Counted from the stretch's first letter, positions 38,491-50,948 are shown. The stretch: DNA of 64,000 bases from Certhia americana (GCA_018697195.1 CM031879.1:35292228-35356227); one strand, 5' to 3'. The notes: generated by a model not told the origin, from the sequence alone. Made by a program: numbers and translations.

Positions 38491-38881
38491 GGAGGAGGTT
38501 GGAGAGGGCTGTGACCCGCAGGCAGCCGCAGCTGCCGGTGCCGGCTGTCGGTGCCGGTCCCGGCACGGTCTCCAGAGCTGCTCTCTCTCCCAGTCCGTGC
38601 CCAGCCTCCAGAGCTCCTCTCTCTCCCAGTCCGTGCCCAGCCTCCAGAGCTGCTCTCTCTCCCAGTCCGTGCCCAGCCTCCAGAGCTGCTCTCTCTCCCA
38701 GTCCCTGCCCAGCTGCCGGCGCGGAGAACGGTGCTCCGCCAGCAGTGTCCCCTCCACACTGTGCCCGCAGCTCCTGTCCGGCTGTCCCAGCGCCGCAGGC
38801 AGGGTGGACAGCTGGGGCAGCAGCGCTGGCAGCTCCCTCAGCTCCTGCATCTGGCCCTCGGGGTGGGTTACCCTGCTCCTC
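38482..38881 (-). CDS. Candidate terminal exon or spurious open frame over a GC-rich repeat island
   Basis: On the minus strand a good splice acceptor (CTTCCCTGCTCTGCTGGCAG) ends at 38882. From there one frame stays open for about 130 codons to a TAG at 38482. It includes RVTHPEGQMQELREL, a leucine-rich amphipathic stretch, then four 12-residue repeats of the type LGTDWEREQLWR, then a proline/alanine-rich tail. An AATAAA follows at 38146. I do not recognise the protein. Against coding: the repeat unit is 36 bases with no stop, so every minus frame and the plus frames are open through it; GC-rich DNA has few stops anyway; and no other exon is visible. A plus-strand donor-like site (GGAA then GTAAGC at 38901) also exists. 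If real, it would be the 3' end of a gene lying to the right on the minus strand. Confidence 0.25.
38571..38714. repeat. Four-copy 36-base tandem repeat (minisatellite)
   Basis: Units start at 38571, 38607, 38643 and 38679 with TCCAGAGCT; each contains CTCTCTCTCCCAGTCC and ends GCCCAGCC or GCCCAGCT. Across the four units I count three base changes from the consensus, so the expansion is recent. The unit length is a multiple of three. There are no spacers, so this is not a CRISPR array. It is embedded in a CpG-containing, GC-rich stretch (38510-38870, about 20 CpG) that contrasts sharply with the AT-rich flanks, and is preceded by short GCCGGT-type repeats at 38534-38568. Confidence 0.95.
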
Positions 38882-38994
38882 CTGCCAGCAGAGCAGGGAA
38901 GTAAGCGAAATGTCCAAGTTCGCCATGGAAATCAGTAGAACAGGGAGGGCAGGATCTGCACCAGGAGCTTCTCTGTACACGTATATCTGCTGCA

Positions 38995-39037
38995 GGCAAA
39001 GGTCAAACCTGCTCTAAATTGATGTCCAGCAACACTG
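38995..39037. repeat. Diverged repeat Z, copy 2
   Basis: Partner of 38444-38490: GGCAAAG, two changes, CAAACCTG, then TTGATG and AACACTG. Confidence 0.6.
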
Positions 39038-39087
39038 TCTTGAGCAGCTCCGTGCTAAAGGAGGAGACAGGCACATGTGTCATATAT

Positions 39088-39122
39088 ATGTCAGAATAAA
39101 CCTGTGCTCAAGGGTCAACAGA
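39088..39122. repeat. Diverged repeat X, copy 2
   Basis: Partner of 37939-37973. The Y word follows at 39283-39300 (ATCTTGCAGCCATCTGCA). About 120 bases of extra AT-rich sequence lie between X and Y in this copy relative to copy 1. Confidence 0.7.
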
Positions 39123-39300
39123 GAAAATGCTAGCAGATATAATTATACTATTAATACTATTTGCCACATGGTTAATGTATATTCAAGAACACCATTTATC
39201 TACTTTACCACCATGAGGTTTTAAAGAGAAGACTCTTTTGTTCCCTCCCTCAGTGTGCCTGTGCAATGAACAAGCATGCTGGATCTTGCAGCCATCTGCA

Positions 39301-41940
39301 TATTTAACTGAGAGGGAAAGGGGACATGGAAGATGGGGGAAGGATGGGGGCAGCACCTGGCCCTCTATCCAGATATTCTGAGGGGTCCTCAGGGGATCAC
39401 CTCATATATTTCTGTCCTTCCACCTCTAATAGGCTAAGAAGAGCTTGAATGTGAGGTTTCAGCTGAACAGCAATTGGAAGCCAAGTTAGGCCAAATACAA
39501 GACATCTGAGTTCTCAGAAAGCATCTGTGGTCCAAAGCTTTCTGCACAGTAACTTCAACCTTTTAGGGAAGAAAAGCTTTCAATAGAGGTAAACAGACTC
39601 TTCACAAACATTTCTCTTTTTCTGACTGAGCCCACGAACTCCAACACATGATTTTGGGGAAGGAGAGTTGTGCATTGCTCGTTCATGACCCACGCCAGCC
39701 ACAGTGCCAATAATGTCACAGTACTGCACATACTTAGCAGGGCCACTGTTGCCATACTAGGCATTAAACCTTGTGTTTAACATTTCTAAGTCACTTTGTC
39801 CTCATCTGCACTATAATTTTGTTGTACATCATAAATGCGAAATGAGTTTCATTTCTTCTCCCAACACCTTCGGTTTATTGCATTTACATAAAGCTGTCAA
39901 ATATTTATGAGGATTTTTACACCCTTTTGAAATTAATTTCTTCAACCACCAAGGAGATGACATTTCTGAGGTAATACTGCTATTTCCCAAAACTTATTTT
40001 CTGGTGTCTTTGGCCTCACTGAAGTGGCACATTTTTCATTAAACTTAGCAGTACATGAAGTCATTGAGGTGACAGTAGTTTGCCATTATAGCTGTTGTAA
40101 CAGTGCTGGTAGTGACTTCACCCTTGGGTCATCTGAGGCAATTATTAAGTAAAGTGTCAAGAGATATCAAATGACTTAGAAAACTTAGAACTGCCTTGCA
40201 GTAAGCACCTCTTCTACTCAGAGAGCACAGAAAACTGACCTTCATAGCTCAGCTCACCTGGAAAAAAGAGAGAGAGCTACAGAACACAGCAGCCATCACA
40301 GCCAAGGATATTAAGGATAGACAAGGATACAAAGATACTACTGTCTTTCCCCTCCAGTATTCATCATGAACTGAATATTTTTTTTACTTGCAGCAACATG
40401 TTTTCATTCTGATTTTCATCTACTCTAGTGATTAAAGTTGCCTGCTAACCCTGAGGACTCTGCTGATCTCCCTGAGTGTCACAACCTGTCATCAGAATCA
40501 CAGTTGCTCTCAAGCAGCAAGGGAACACTGGATGCAGAAACAACAAACAGCCTAGAGGAGTATGGAGCAGCCTGCTAACAATATAAAGTCTGTCTGTTTC
40601 CTTCCCTGTACATCATTTAAAATTATTGGATGAATGAAAACCTTTTAAAGAGATATGAGTCTTATCTTTGAACCAGTGAGCTGTGGATTTAGGCATTTTT
40701 TAGACAGAAGTCCAAAAGCACTTTGCAAGTGAGAGAAAAATAATTTTAAATTCTCTACACAAAGTCTCTGAAGAAGCCTGGAGCAATACAGAGCTACTGA
40801 TATCTCTTCATACTGTCTGAACTGGCCACATAAATTACAGGTCAAACTGTCTAGCAATGTGTCTCAAGGCGATCATTTCACCTTGGCCTAAAAGGATGTT
40901 AATTTTTATCATATTGGAAAAAAATAGCATTTTTTAACCATTTTATACAAGTTGCACAAGTACAACAAACGCAGGACAACTCAGCAACATCAATAACCCT
41001 GTAAAATTTGCATAACATAAGCCTGCAGTTTGGGTTACAATGAGCTTTTTAAAATGACTGTAGTCGATATAATCTGGGATTGTCACGGTCTGATCTTTAA
41101 ATTTACAGGGGTTCAATTCAGAGATTTCTTTATATCAACATTCCTGACTCATTTATTTTTTATTATATCTTGAAACTGCTGAGGAACTCCATTTTTGAAT
41201 ATCACTGAAAAGCTAAGAAGTCCCATACACTTCACTGTGACAAGCACAAAAGACAGCTAAGACTGTAAGCTCTGCAGGGAAGGAATTGTGCATGCTGTAT
41301 AATAAGTAAATTACTTTAGGCAAGATCTTGTAATTCATCAGTTTAGTCAGGGCTGATGGCAGGCTTCTGTGTTCTTTTATACATAAAAAACCCCCAAATT
41401 CTTATCAGTCTGTATCAGTAATTGTGGAAATCTTTTATCCTGGAAGACAAGGGGATACCTCCAACAGAAATTCAGTGGAAAATTGCAGCCAAATGGTTCG
41501 GCCATTTCCAAATCCTGCTCTCCTCTTGCCTGCTTGTGTTAGCACTTCCAGAAATGGTTTGTTTGAACAGCTGCAGTGTCTCCATGCTGTGCTGCAGGGA
41601 CTTGAAATGTGACTGGTGAAAGAGGGGGGAGGTGATAGCCTTAGTTTTCTAGGGCTAAAGCTCTGAAAATGTGATCAGGTTTGGCAATTAAGAACCCTGC
41701 AGGTGATTTAAGTGTGTGTGAGGGGGAGGGATAGGAAAAATGTGCCACAGTGCTGTTCAGCATCATTACACCTGTGCCAGTTCAATCACCTCACCCTGAC
41801 ACGAATGGGGCAATTGCTGGTGCTGCAGCCACTGCTGACCTTGCTGTGGCTGGGTTACAGGAGCTACACAGAGGCAGGCAGTTAGATCTGGGAGAAGAGG
41901 GGCTGCTGGGGGAAACAGCTGTCTGAGGGCAAAACATCTG
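39301..41940. other. Non-coding stretch with a conserved-looking AT-rich block
   Basis: No exon or transposon seen. The block at 39780-40140 is AT-rich with repeated ATTTACATAAA, AATATTTATGAGG and TTTTCATTAAAC words and no open frame, suggestive of regulatory DNA. The rest shows only short frames. Confidence 0.4.
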
Positions 41941-41975
41941 GAGGGAAGGGAAGGGAAAGGAAGGGAAGAGAAGGG
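41941..41975. repeat. Purine pentamer repeat (GGGAA)n
   Basis: Seven imperfect GGGAA/GGGAAA units on the plus strand. It is the strand complement of the TTCCC repeat 1.5 kb to the right. Confidence 0.85.
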
Positions 41976-43189
41976 TCCATATCTTGCCTGTTGCCTGGCA
42001 TCTGCATGGCCAGAGAGAAGAAAGGCAAGCGAAAGAGACGTTTTGCCAGATGACCCAGTGTTAGTAAAAATAAACATTTGTGGTTACCTGCCATGACTGG
42101 CAGTGCAATGAAAGAGCACCCTGAGATGTGCACCCAGCCAAAGATGTTCATCCAGCCATGGTAACTTGCTCCAGAGCTCATGCAAATGTGAGTGCAGTGA
42201 GTCCTGCAAGAAGAGTCAAATACAACCTTCCTCATGTCTGTTCCCTGGGGTAAATGTGCTGGGTGACTTAAGGACAGCTGGTGTCACCTCCTGCACCATG
42301 CAGGTGTCATCTCCTGTGCAAGTCAACAGCACTGACTACACTTTTGTCTCCTTCCACCACCACTTGGTGCTGCCTTTGGGGCGCAGGAGGCCACGTGCTG
42401 CTGCCACAGGGTGCTGCAGTGCCACAAAGTTTTGTGACCATGGTGAGTCATGGATCTGCATTCTCACTCTGCACAGTCAAAGATTTTGGTTTCATGTTTA
42501 TATCTTTGAACAGAAACCAGACACAGCAGCCACAGCTCAGGAATGGCTGTCCTCCAAGGGTCTGGTGACATACCTCTTGTGACTAATGTAGGAGCTTGCT
42601 CTTCCTGGAAGAAAAAAGAAGAGACTGGAAGGGACTGTGTGTCCCACAGGACAAAACAGATTTCCCCAAGCCTCTCTTCTGTTCTCCTCAAGTCTGGGAA
42701 GTGCCAAAGTGCTGGGGGTGACTCCAGATGGCTCCATGTGCAGGAGTAGGTCACAGAAGTGTAGATGTTTAGGGCTTCTCCAGGGTGCTGCCAGGTGATG
42801 GGGGCAAATGTGGTATCTGGTAGTGATACAGTTATTGTGGGGAAGACTTAGGCTCTTCCAGAGGGCAGCCAAAGAAGCAGACACACAACTATGCTAAGCA
42901 TACAAGTGAGCCAGTGGATTTCACTTAAGCTGGTTTTTGTTTTAGTCATAATTTTACAGCCAGCAAAAGTTTCTTTCAAAACATTATAGAATATTTAAAA
43001 CTTGTGAAGATGAGGGTTATTAACATAGTTTTTATTACACATGTAAAATTGATCTTTCAGCTCTTTGCTTAATAAAAACAGTAGTTCTTTTTTTCTACTG
43101 TGAGTCTTCTCAGCTGCTTCTTCTCACAAAGCTCTTGCCCTCACTGCCTCAGTTTGTCTATGTTGTGCTTCAGGCTATTTTATCCCATG
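41976..43189. other. Non-coding stretch, nothing recognised
   Basis: Frames at 42166-42582 (plus) and 42464-42884 (minus) overlap in antisense and show no domain, so neither is supported as a gene. Confidence 0.5.
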
Positions 43190-43276
43190 CATGCACAGCT
43201 CTATGTGTACACATCTATATATGTTATTAATACATCTATATATAGCACACAGCTAAATGCATACATATCTATAGAT
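43190..43276. repeat. Imperfect TACATCTATATA repeats
   Basis: Three related words, ACATCTATATATG (43211), ACATCTATATATA (43232) and ACATATCTATAGA (43263), are spaced 21 and 31 bases apart between runs of TGCATGCA-like sequence. Confidence 0.7.
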
Positions 43277-43484
43277 GGTGGAGTCAAGGACACAAATTTT
43301 TGTCTCTTACAGAGCTGACAATGTTCATGGTGATCCCTGTGATGCCTGATCCCTGTTTGGACATCTTACACATCCTTTGCATAAGCTGGGTTGCCACCAT
43401 GACTGTCCCTTTCAGCTGGGTCAGGCACAAGATACAGTGCTGCAGTTTGTAGTCTTTAATCAGAAGCTTAAGATTTTTGTATGA

Positions 43485-43537
43485 TTCCCCTTCCCTTCCC
43501 TTCCCTTCCCTTCCCTTCCCTTCCCTTCCCTTCCCCC
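43485..43537. repeat. (TTCCC)n microsatellite
   Basis: Nine exact TTCCC units (43491-43535) preceded by one imperfect unit. It is polypyrimidine on plus and likely length-polymorphic. Confidence 0.95.
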
Positions 43538-43779
43538 TGGACTATACAAAAGATCTCAAACGTCAGAAAGAAGTTAAAGTTCTTATTATTTTTATAAGAT
43601 CTCAAGGACTTGAAACACCTAATTCATCGTATTTCAATGTTTTCCAATAAGCAAAACTAGAAGTGCGTTGTTTTATTGGCAGTCCTCTGAAAAACCTAAT
43701 TTACTACCTACCAATTACTTGAAAATTCCTTCTGCATTCTTCATTAGTGACAATAAATGCCCATTATGCTGCTTCTTTG

Positions 43780-45040
43780 GGTAGACTGGCTTAACTCATT
43801 TCTTTGGGCCATTACTTTTACTGGCAACCACTTGTCCAGCTTTGTATATTTTTCAATTCAAGCTTCATTATTGGTATGGTCAGAAATGAGTAATTTTTAA
43901 AGGTGTTAATTAATCTGAAATCCCCTCTGCCACCATTTACTTCACATCAGATCTTTTGCATGTTTCCTGCCTTTACCAATTTTCTATGCATATTTTAAGT
44001 GGAAATAGATATCCTCTTCCATGAGCATCATGTCATTTTTTTTTTTTTAAATGTGCCCATTCTTTCAAAGAGCAGTCACATATAAGAGCAAGACTTATTC
44101 TGGTGGATAGAGGGTAGTCGATCTCCTACTGTTAAGATTAATCCAGCTAATTTATTGCTTCTTGTTTACAGTCTAAAAGAGAAAAAGATCTTTTCCCATC
44201 AATCTTCTTGGCAGTCTCTGAAATGCACTATTTATTGCTCTCAAATGTCTGGTTAAATAATATTCAGTCACCTCTGCAGCAATTTCAAATGGAGAATGTC
44301 CCTGAGGACAGTCAGTAGTTGGCAATGCCTTTTCATTGTATGGGATGCCATAAATGACAAATGACAAGTTAAGACACCATTAAGCTTCATAATTTCTTTA
44401 AATGAGTTTGCCTGACGCCTGTTTAAATTGAACACCAGCAGTTGCAGAGTGAATATCAATTCTTTGCCGCAAGCCTCCACATGTTGTAGGGAGAAGACTA
44501 CAGGGAGAAGGCTATTTTGATTGCAGAAGAAAAATTCCAAAAGAAAAAGCAAATGAGCGTTATGCATAAACTGCGAACAATCATTGCATGAAACCAGCCT
44601 TAAATGCTCTGCAAATATGCAACCAGAGTAAAGGAGGTGCAGTAAAAGCAGCGTTAGAGGATTTCAGCATAGCCAGGGACAACCTACAGGTCTTGGTGCA
44701 CCACACCAATGACCAGCGAGATATTTCAGGTCTAAGCCACATTGACCTCATCTGCTCACAAACAAGCTGGCTCCCCTCTCAGATTAAGAGGTCTCTAATG
44801 ACAGCACCCTAATTAATTCGTTATTGTGCAGCAGAAGCTATGGTTTGGTTTCTGGGCAGATGTGCTTTCCCAGGCCCAGCTGTGCTTTTCCCAATCTGGC
44901 CCATACAGTCACTGCTGACCTCTGGTTCAAGGTCACCATTAATTTGGCATTGCCACTGCAAAGGTTTCTAACCCAATTCAATCAAAACAAGACAGAAATC
45001 AGCAATTTAAACTGTGTACTTGAAGAATTTTTGAAATTAG
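43780..45040. other. AT-rich stretch, candidate conserved non-coding elements
   Basis: Several blocks (43800-43990, 44380-44480, 44740-45020) have low CpG and words such as AAGGTGTTAATTAATCTG and CACCCTAATTAATTCG, typical of developmental regulatory DNA. A T13 run lies at 44036-44048. Open frames here (for example minus 44268-44567) are short, overlap others and show no domain. Confidence 0.3.
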
Positions 45041-47112
45041 CAAGATAAGAAAAATTCCAAATATACTTTACAGCCATAAACCTGGCCAAAAGTTTGGGGA
45101 CTCCAAATTCCATACAAGGCCACAAAGAACCACACACATAAAACAGTCTTACTCCCAAAAAGTCAAGGTCATCTGACAGATTGCTATCATGATTGAATTG
45201 GTTCTGATATCTCAAATATTTATTCTAATTTTAGACACCACTCACATTGCTCAGATGGGCACATACTTTTAGAGAATTCCATTATTCAAGAGCCCATCTC
45301 ATGTTCAGTGTCCTCAGTCACAACACAGTCTGGGGGTTGTACATGTGAGCATAATTTGGCCTCCAAAATTCTCATTGGTAAGAACAAGTAAGAAAAGCTG
45401 AAAAAAAACAGAAGAGGCTGGATTTTCAGAGTGGACTTTAAAAACACTTGCTTCTTCAACTGCCGTGAGTTAGCAGAACATTATAAATAACCAAGTCCAT
45501 GCACATTGCCCCCATTCTGTCCCTTGTGATCAGCACAATTAATTAAAACATTTTCTAAAGCTGTGCAGCTGGGTAAGTGTATACTGATTGCCTGTACAGA
45601 GAATACAACAAGACAGAGCAAAATCTAACTGCCAGATATAGAACTCCTGCCTGAGGTAGAAGGTCCCTGACTGAAAAATAATGGGCTTAAAGGTGTGAAA
45701 TAAAACCTTCAAATCTAACAGTATCAGTCACACTTGTAGTCAGTGCCGTCCTTAGACATTCTACTGGTTCCCAGTTGTCAGGTTTACTTGTGTCACCTTT
45801 GTAAAAAAAAACAAAAAAACAACCCAAACAGATTAAAGAGGGGGTCCATCTGTTTAAAATATTTTCTATTTTCATATTCCTAGAAGGTAAAATATGTGTC
45901 CCTGCTAAGACAACCTTTCTCTACTCATTTACCCTTATTTGGCCTTGTTCAAACTGCAGGTACATGCTAAGCAGTCTTCAAGAAGTTTCTGATCTCTGTA
46001 GTTCTAGTGAGAGCAGAAAATTTCTCCCTGCAAATATGTTCCAGATCTGTCTCTCAGAAGCCAAGATTCAACAAAAATGAGCTGCCAGCTGCATGAAAGT
46101 TTTACATGTGTAGCAAGAAGAGCAATGGAATGAGAGCAACAGTTTATTTGTAGAAGTAGAAGCAAGCAGTCTAAATAAATGAAGCAACTGATAATTGTTT
46201 AGATATTCAGAGGTTTTGTAAATGTTTCATTAAATTGATGGGATCAAATGCATCCTTCCAAATTTTTTGTAAAATAGAAATTTATGTGGCTAGGCCCTTT
46301 AGCGTATCTCTCTGCAGCATTTTATCCAAGCTAGTGAAGGCACTGAGACTTCCAAGTCTCAATTAACTGCAGGTCTATGACCTGTGTGAACTTCAATTCT
46401 GAAATTCAGGGAACACAGACCATCTCACAGCTATGTCTAACAACGTATGGGTCTGTAAAACTTCTGCCATGTACAACTGTAATTATTTGTAGTCCTTCAG
46501 TGTTCTTCAGGAGAGCCTAACTTAAAGGAAACATGAGTGCCTGCTCAGAAACAGGAATGTCTAGATCCAAACCAAACCAAAGCTAAGGGCTGGAGATTCA
46601 CTACCTTCGACTCTTCCTAGCTTAAATTGTCTGGTGACCCCGAATGCAACACTTGTCACCATCGTTCAGGGGAAGGTTAGATCTAATGAAGTAACACCTA
46701 CTACAGCAATTCAAAGCCCATGTAAAGTCAGATACTGCCCTTCCCTCTCCACTTTTCTCTGATGAAATCTTTTGAGGTGATTTCTTAAGTCCTCTGCCCA
46801 CAATGCTGGCAAAAGTTGGACTATGTTTCTGGCACTTAGCAGCCAGCAGAAAAAGGAAATAATTCTCTTAAGGAAAGAAAACTGATCCTGAGCAGAGCTT
46901 TTTTTGTTTATACAGCATGGTTGGGAAAGGAAGAGAAAAATCCATCCTCTAATCATCTGCTGGATTTGCTAGCACAAGCTCAAGTGGTTCATGCCAGTAA
47001 TGGGAGCTTCTGTGAAAATAAAGCCAATTCTCAGGAAAGGGTCTCATGTTCTTCTGCATCTGCCTTGGTTAGATTGACATCCTGTGCTAGTGAACAGATC
47101 AGAAGTGGAGCC
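45041..47112. other. Non-coding stretch, nothing recognised
   Basis: AT-rich; frames up to 81 codons, with no domain or repeat family. Confidence 0.5.
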
Positions 47113-47150
47113 TGGTATGTCCCAGTATTGGCTGGGTATGTCCCAGTATC
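47113..47150. repeat. Two-copy 20-22-base duplication
   Basis: GGTATGTCCCAGTAT occurs at 47114-47128 and 47135-47149, separated by TGGCTG. Confidence 0.9.
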
Positions 47151-48399
47151 ATCTGTAAGTCCTTGTTTCCTTTTTGGCTGGCTTTCAGCTGGGAACTAAA
47201 CAGTCTGCAGATCTAATGGGGTACAAATTCCTTTGTTCTAAATCCAGAGAAAGGAGCTAGATAATCAAGATGTCATTATGATCTTCATATTTAACCTGTG
47301 GTTCCAACGTTTTGCTCTTGGGATCACCTGGTGTCTGAATTCTGTTTATCAGAATGCCATGGGCAACATGAAGACTCTCTTATGAAGACCATACTTTCTG
47401 ATAAAATGTGAAATAACAGGAAGATTAAAAGGTGTTTTATTTTAAGATAGTGCAAACAGTTAGCTATATTACAGAAAAAAAAATCATGAAACAAATCTGA
47501 AAGGGCATCTTTTCCCTCACCTGCTCAATTTAATTGCCTTGTTTTTAAGTCAGTGAGTTCAGAGCAACATTTTTCCAGAAAGACCAGTCTGCTAATACTG
47601 ATCAGTTAACACCCCAGAAGGTTCCTCTTTTTGGTCACGTGACAAAACAAATGTCATCATTACCATAAAGCTTCCCTGTAAGTCAAGGATGTACAGAAGT
47701 GCACTGATTACACCCTGCAATAGAAGGTAACAAAAGCAGATGTAGAGGTGACGTGTTACTGCCAAGTGCTGAAGACAAGACAGAAAGGGTGGCAGGGTGT
47801 GTTTGTTGTTCTTCGAGGGAGTGATAAAAGTCAAAAGAGGATTCTGGACTGTAAGAGTCATACCTCTGTTGATCAAAGCTATCTAATGCCTAGCTATTGA
47901 AATATGAAAAGAACAAAGCACAATATGAAAATGCCCAGCCTCCTGTAACAGCCTTGTAAATCTAAAATCAAGCAAGAAAACTGTTGTGAGAAACTGAGGT
48001 AATATGAGAATCTCATTGTTTGTATAAAGATTCACCCACAAAGTAGAAAGAGATACTAACACTTGCTCGATCTGTTCACTCCTAAAAGACACCAGTAGTG
48101 AAAAGAAGTGAGGATTACATAGGGGATAGGAGTCCATTACCCAGTATGGACTAATTAATCCTTAATGTCACATAAAGTGGTGAGGGGAGCTCGAGTGTCT
48201 GTCTTTGCACCAGGTAAAGGCTGTACCTGCCTCTCTACCAACCAGACAAGAAAACATATTCTAAATGCATGTTAAAATAACCATTTTCATCCTCTTTATA
48301 GACAGGGCCAATGAATTCCTAGAAGTTATACAATGAATGTGATGCCTCCAAAGCGATATTTCTGTAGCCCTGTTAGCTTGTAGTACACACAACACAAAA
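47151..48399. other. Non-coding stretch, nothing recognised
   Basis: Only short frames (94 codons or fewer) on the minus strand without domains; no repeats recognised. Confidence 0.5.
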
Positions 48400-48680
48400 C
48401 ATAAGAGATTAGACTTTTAACACACAATTTCTATTAGCTGAAAAATAATAATCTTTGGCTTTCAAAGCTTTGGCAGGGAGCCATTTAAGAATTATAGGCT
48501 TTGGAAAAAAATCTGTTTTGAAATCCCATCTTTATTAGTTGAGCTATCATTATTACTATTCAATTATAGTTCAAATGTGCAGCTTTCATAATGCAAAATG
48601 CCACTTCAAACTCTTGACAGAATTAGATGCAATGTCACTTTCTTTATCAGGCTAGTTCTTCAAGATCCTAATATGTCCCA
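48400..48680. other. Candidate conserved non-coding element
   Basis: A dense AT-rich block without simple repeats: CTGAAAAATAATAATC, GGAGCCATTTAAGAATTA, CATTATTACTATTCAATT and CATAATGCAAAATGCC. Low CpG and no frame. Its texture is typical of deeply conserved vertebrate enhancers; this is inference only. Confidence 0.3.
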
Positions 48681-49891
48681 AATCCCCCTGAAACCTATTT
48701 ACAATGCAAACTGGAGGACCTCTAAGAACAGCACAAAGGATCAGAGAAGCCTTCCTTCCAATTAACAGTGACAATCATTAATAACAGTCAAAAATTCCAT
48801 TTCTGCTGGGTTGTTGCTTGGAGAAAGACTAGGCAACAGGATAGACTCACCCTTTTACAGGAATAAGAAAGAATAACAGTAAGAAAAGAGTAATCACTGA
48901 CAAAAAATGCTGAGGAGGAAAAGAGGTGGGAAGAGAATTGAGAAGGAATCCTCTGTTTCAGTAATACTGCATTGTTGATCTTCCCTCCCTCCACCATGTG
49001 GTTTCTATTTTCTTGTATTAATCCGTGCTTCCCCTCCCTACATTTTTTCATGTGGTTACCAGTTTGAGGTCAACAAGTACTAAGAATGGACTGAAAAGAA
49101 TTTCCAGGATGTTTTTAAAGACTATTAATAACTGTAGCAGCTATTTAAGCAAACAGCACTTCATGTTCATTGTACTCCAGGGCATAAAATCATCACTTGA
49201 GGAGGCTGATTCAGAGTTTCCTCACATTACAAGTTGTGCAGACGGTCAGGTACAGTGTAGGGTGTTGGAGGCAAGATGTCATTTCCAGTGGGACACTGGA
49301 AAATAGGGAGCCAATACAGTACATATCAATGGGGACATTTTCCAAAGGTGAGAAAACTCCAGAAAACAGGTCTCATGAGGGATTTTTAAGTGTTGTCACT
49401 TACAGTACTGTACTTACTAATTTCCCACCACCCCACAGACAGGCACCCTCAAAGCCCTAAGATGTGAGGCAACGTGCAGCAAGGCTGAAGTACTTAACAA
49501 GTGAGATCTGCAGAAGACAGCCAAGCCAGCAGAGTGTCAGAGACTACAGGGGGAGGAGGCACATCTGGAAACCTGTGATTAAATCTCATCAGTACTGAGT
49601 CATGAAAGCCTGAGCAGCATCCCTCACCATTGTGAAACCCACGAGGCAGTGAGGAAAGTAAAACAGATCTGACCCATGATGTTCAGGACAGCACACCTCG
49701 AAATTACACCAAAGCCTTCCATGGGACAGATTGCCAGCCAGAGGATGATCAAACAGAATTCTATGGCTTCACATGCCCCAGTGCTTGAACAGGTATAATG
49801 GGTAATTGGCAATGACACAGACAGCCTCATTCTTAACTATTTTGTTGGTGAGGCCTAATATGGCAGATATGCTCTGATAGTGCCTCAGATT
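48681..49891. other. Non-coding stretch, nothing recognised
   Basis: Short frames on both strands only. I looked for a retrocopy ending in the A tract at 49892 but found no recognisable open frame leading into it. Confidence 0.5.
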
Positions 49892-49921
49892 AGAAAAAAA
49901 AAAAAAAAATAGAAAAAAAAT
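49892..49921. repeat. A-rich tract
   Basis: A16 followed by TAG and A8. It could be the tail of an old retrotransposed copy on plus, but no matching upstream transcript or flanking duplication is recognisable. Confidence 0.85.
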
Positions 49922-50948
49922 AAGGTCTGGAACATGAGAGAGGCCATGGAGGAGATGATCTGAGAACCCCTTAGAGGCTCAGCCATGAGGCAGCCTGAAG
50001 ACGCCAGGTGTGGCTGCTCACACACAAACAGATGTCTCCATTTACGTGTAATCCCCTCTGCTTCCAAGGGGATTAAACATCTGACCTTGAAATACTTTAA
50101 AAAGGGCCCAAAGCCTATTTTTAAGCTGATTTTTTATAAATTGAAATATTACGTTTATTAAAAAAGAAGGGACTAAAACTTGTACAAGAAGAAAAGAAAC
50201 ACTATGTCAAATTTCAGAGTTATGTACAAGGGCATAAATCACATATCTGAAGGGGAATATCAAGGAATTAAGTGATGAGTTCAAACCAAGAGGAATGTGT
50301 GCTATATTCTACTCCTCCTACAGACAGTAGCTTTTGGGAACACAGAGCTTTCCAACATCCTAAGAAATTATGCAAATTATTCATTTTTTACCCAAGGCTT
50401 TGCCTTGTGTTTTCCTTATTGGTTTTGTATTTCAGACAATAAATTTTAAAAAGTGAAGGGATGCTTATAAAGGATATTCATTTTTTTTCTTGTCTTCCCT
50501 GAAAATGACACAGTTAAGCAGAAGAAAGACTACAGATATATATGGACTTTTTGTTTGGGATACAATGTTAGGTCTGATATTTATATAAGCCCTAACACGT
50601 CCGATTTGAGTCTCAGATATTTCCAATATTCATTCACAAAGGTAACCAGAGAGAAGGAGTGACCCAAACCTGCAGCTGACATAGTCAGACCTGAAGGGAA
50701 ATGAATTGGGGCTCCCCATAGAAAGAAGAACAAAATTCCAATAAATAATGTGTCTAAAGATGCAATTGAATTGTTCCTTCTCTGAAGCAACTGCAGCCCT
50801 CTCCCTTTTTCACTTTTTCTGCCACCTATGGCTCTGAAGAAGGCTTGTATACATTACAGTAACTTATTCCAGCTAAGAGACTGATCCAAGCAAAGAGAAA
50901 CAATGGAGAAATTTGTCTGGCTGATGGCTGTAGAAATATAAGATGGAG
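49922..50948. other. Non-coding stretch, nothing recognised
   Basis: AT-rich, with no frame above 70 codons and no repeat family recognised. Confidence 0.5.

Noticed and set aside
38571..38714. Regular 36-base units resembling a CRISPR array
   Set aside because: The units are directly adjacent with no spacers, and the sequence is vertebrate; it is a minisatellite.
42166..42884. Frames of 138 (plus) and 115 (minus) codons
   Set aside because: They overlap in antisense and neither has a recognisable family feature.
49600..49921. Possible processed pseudogene ending in the A-rich tract
   Set aside because: No recognisable coding remnant upstream and no flanking direct repeat found.
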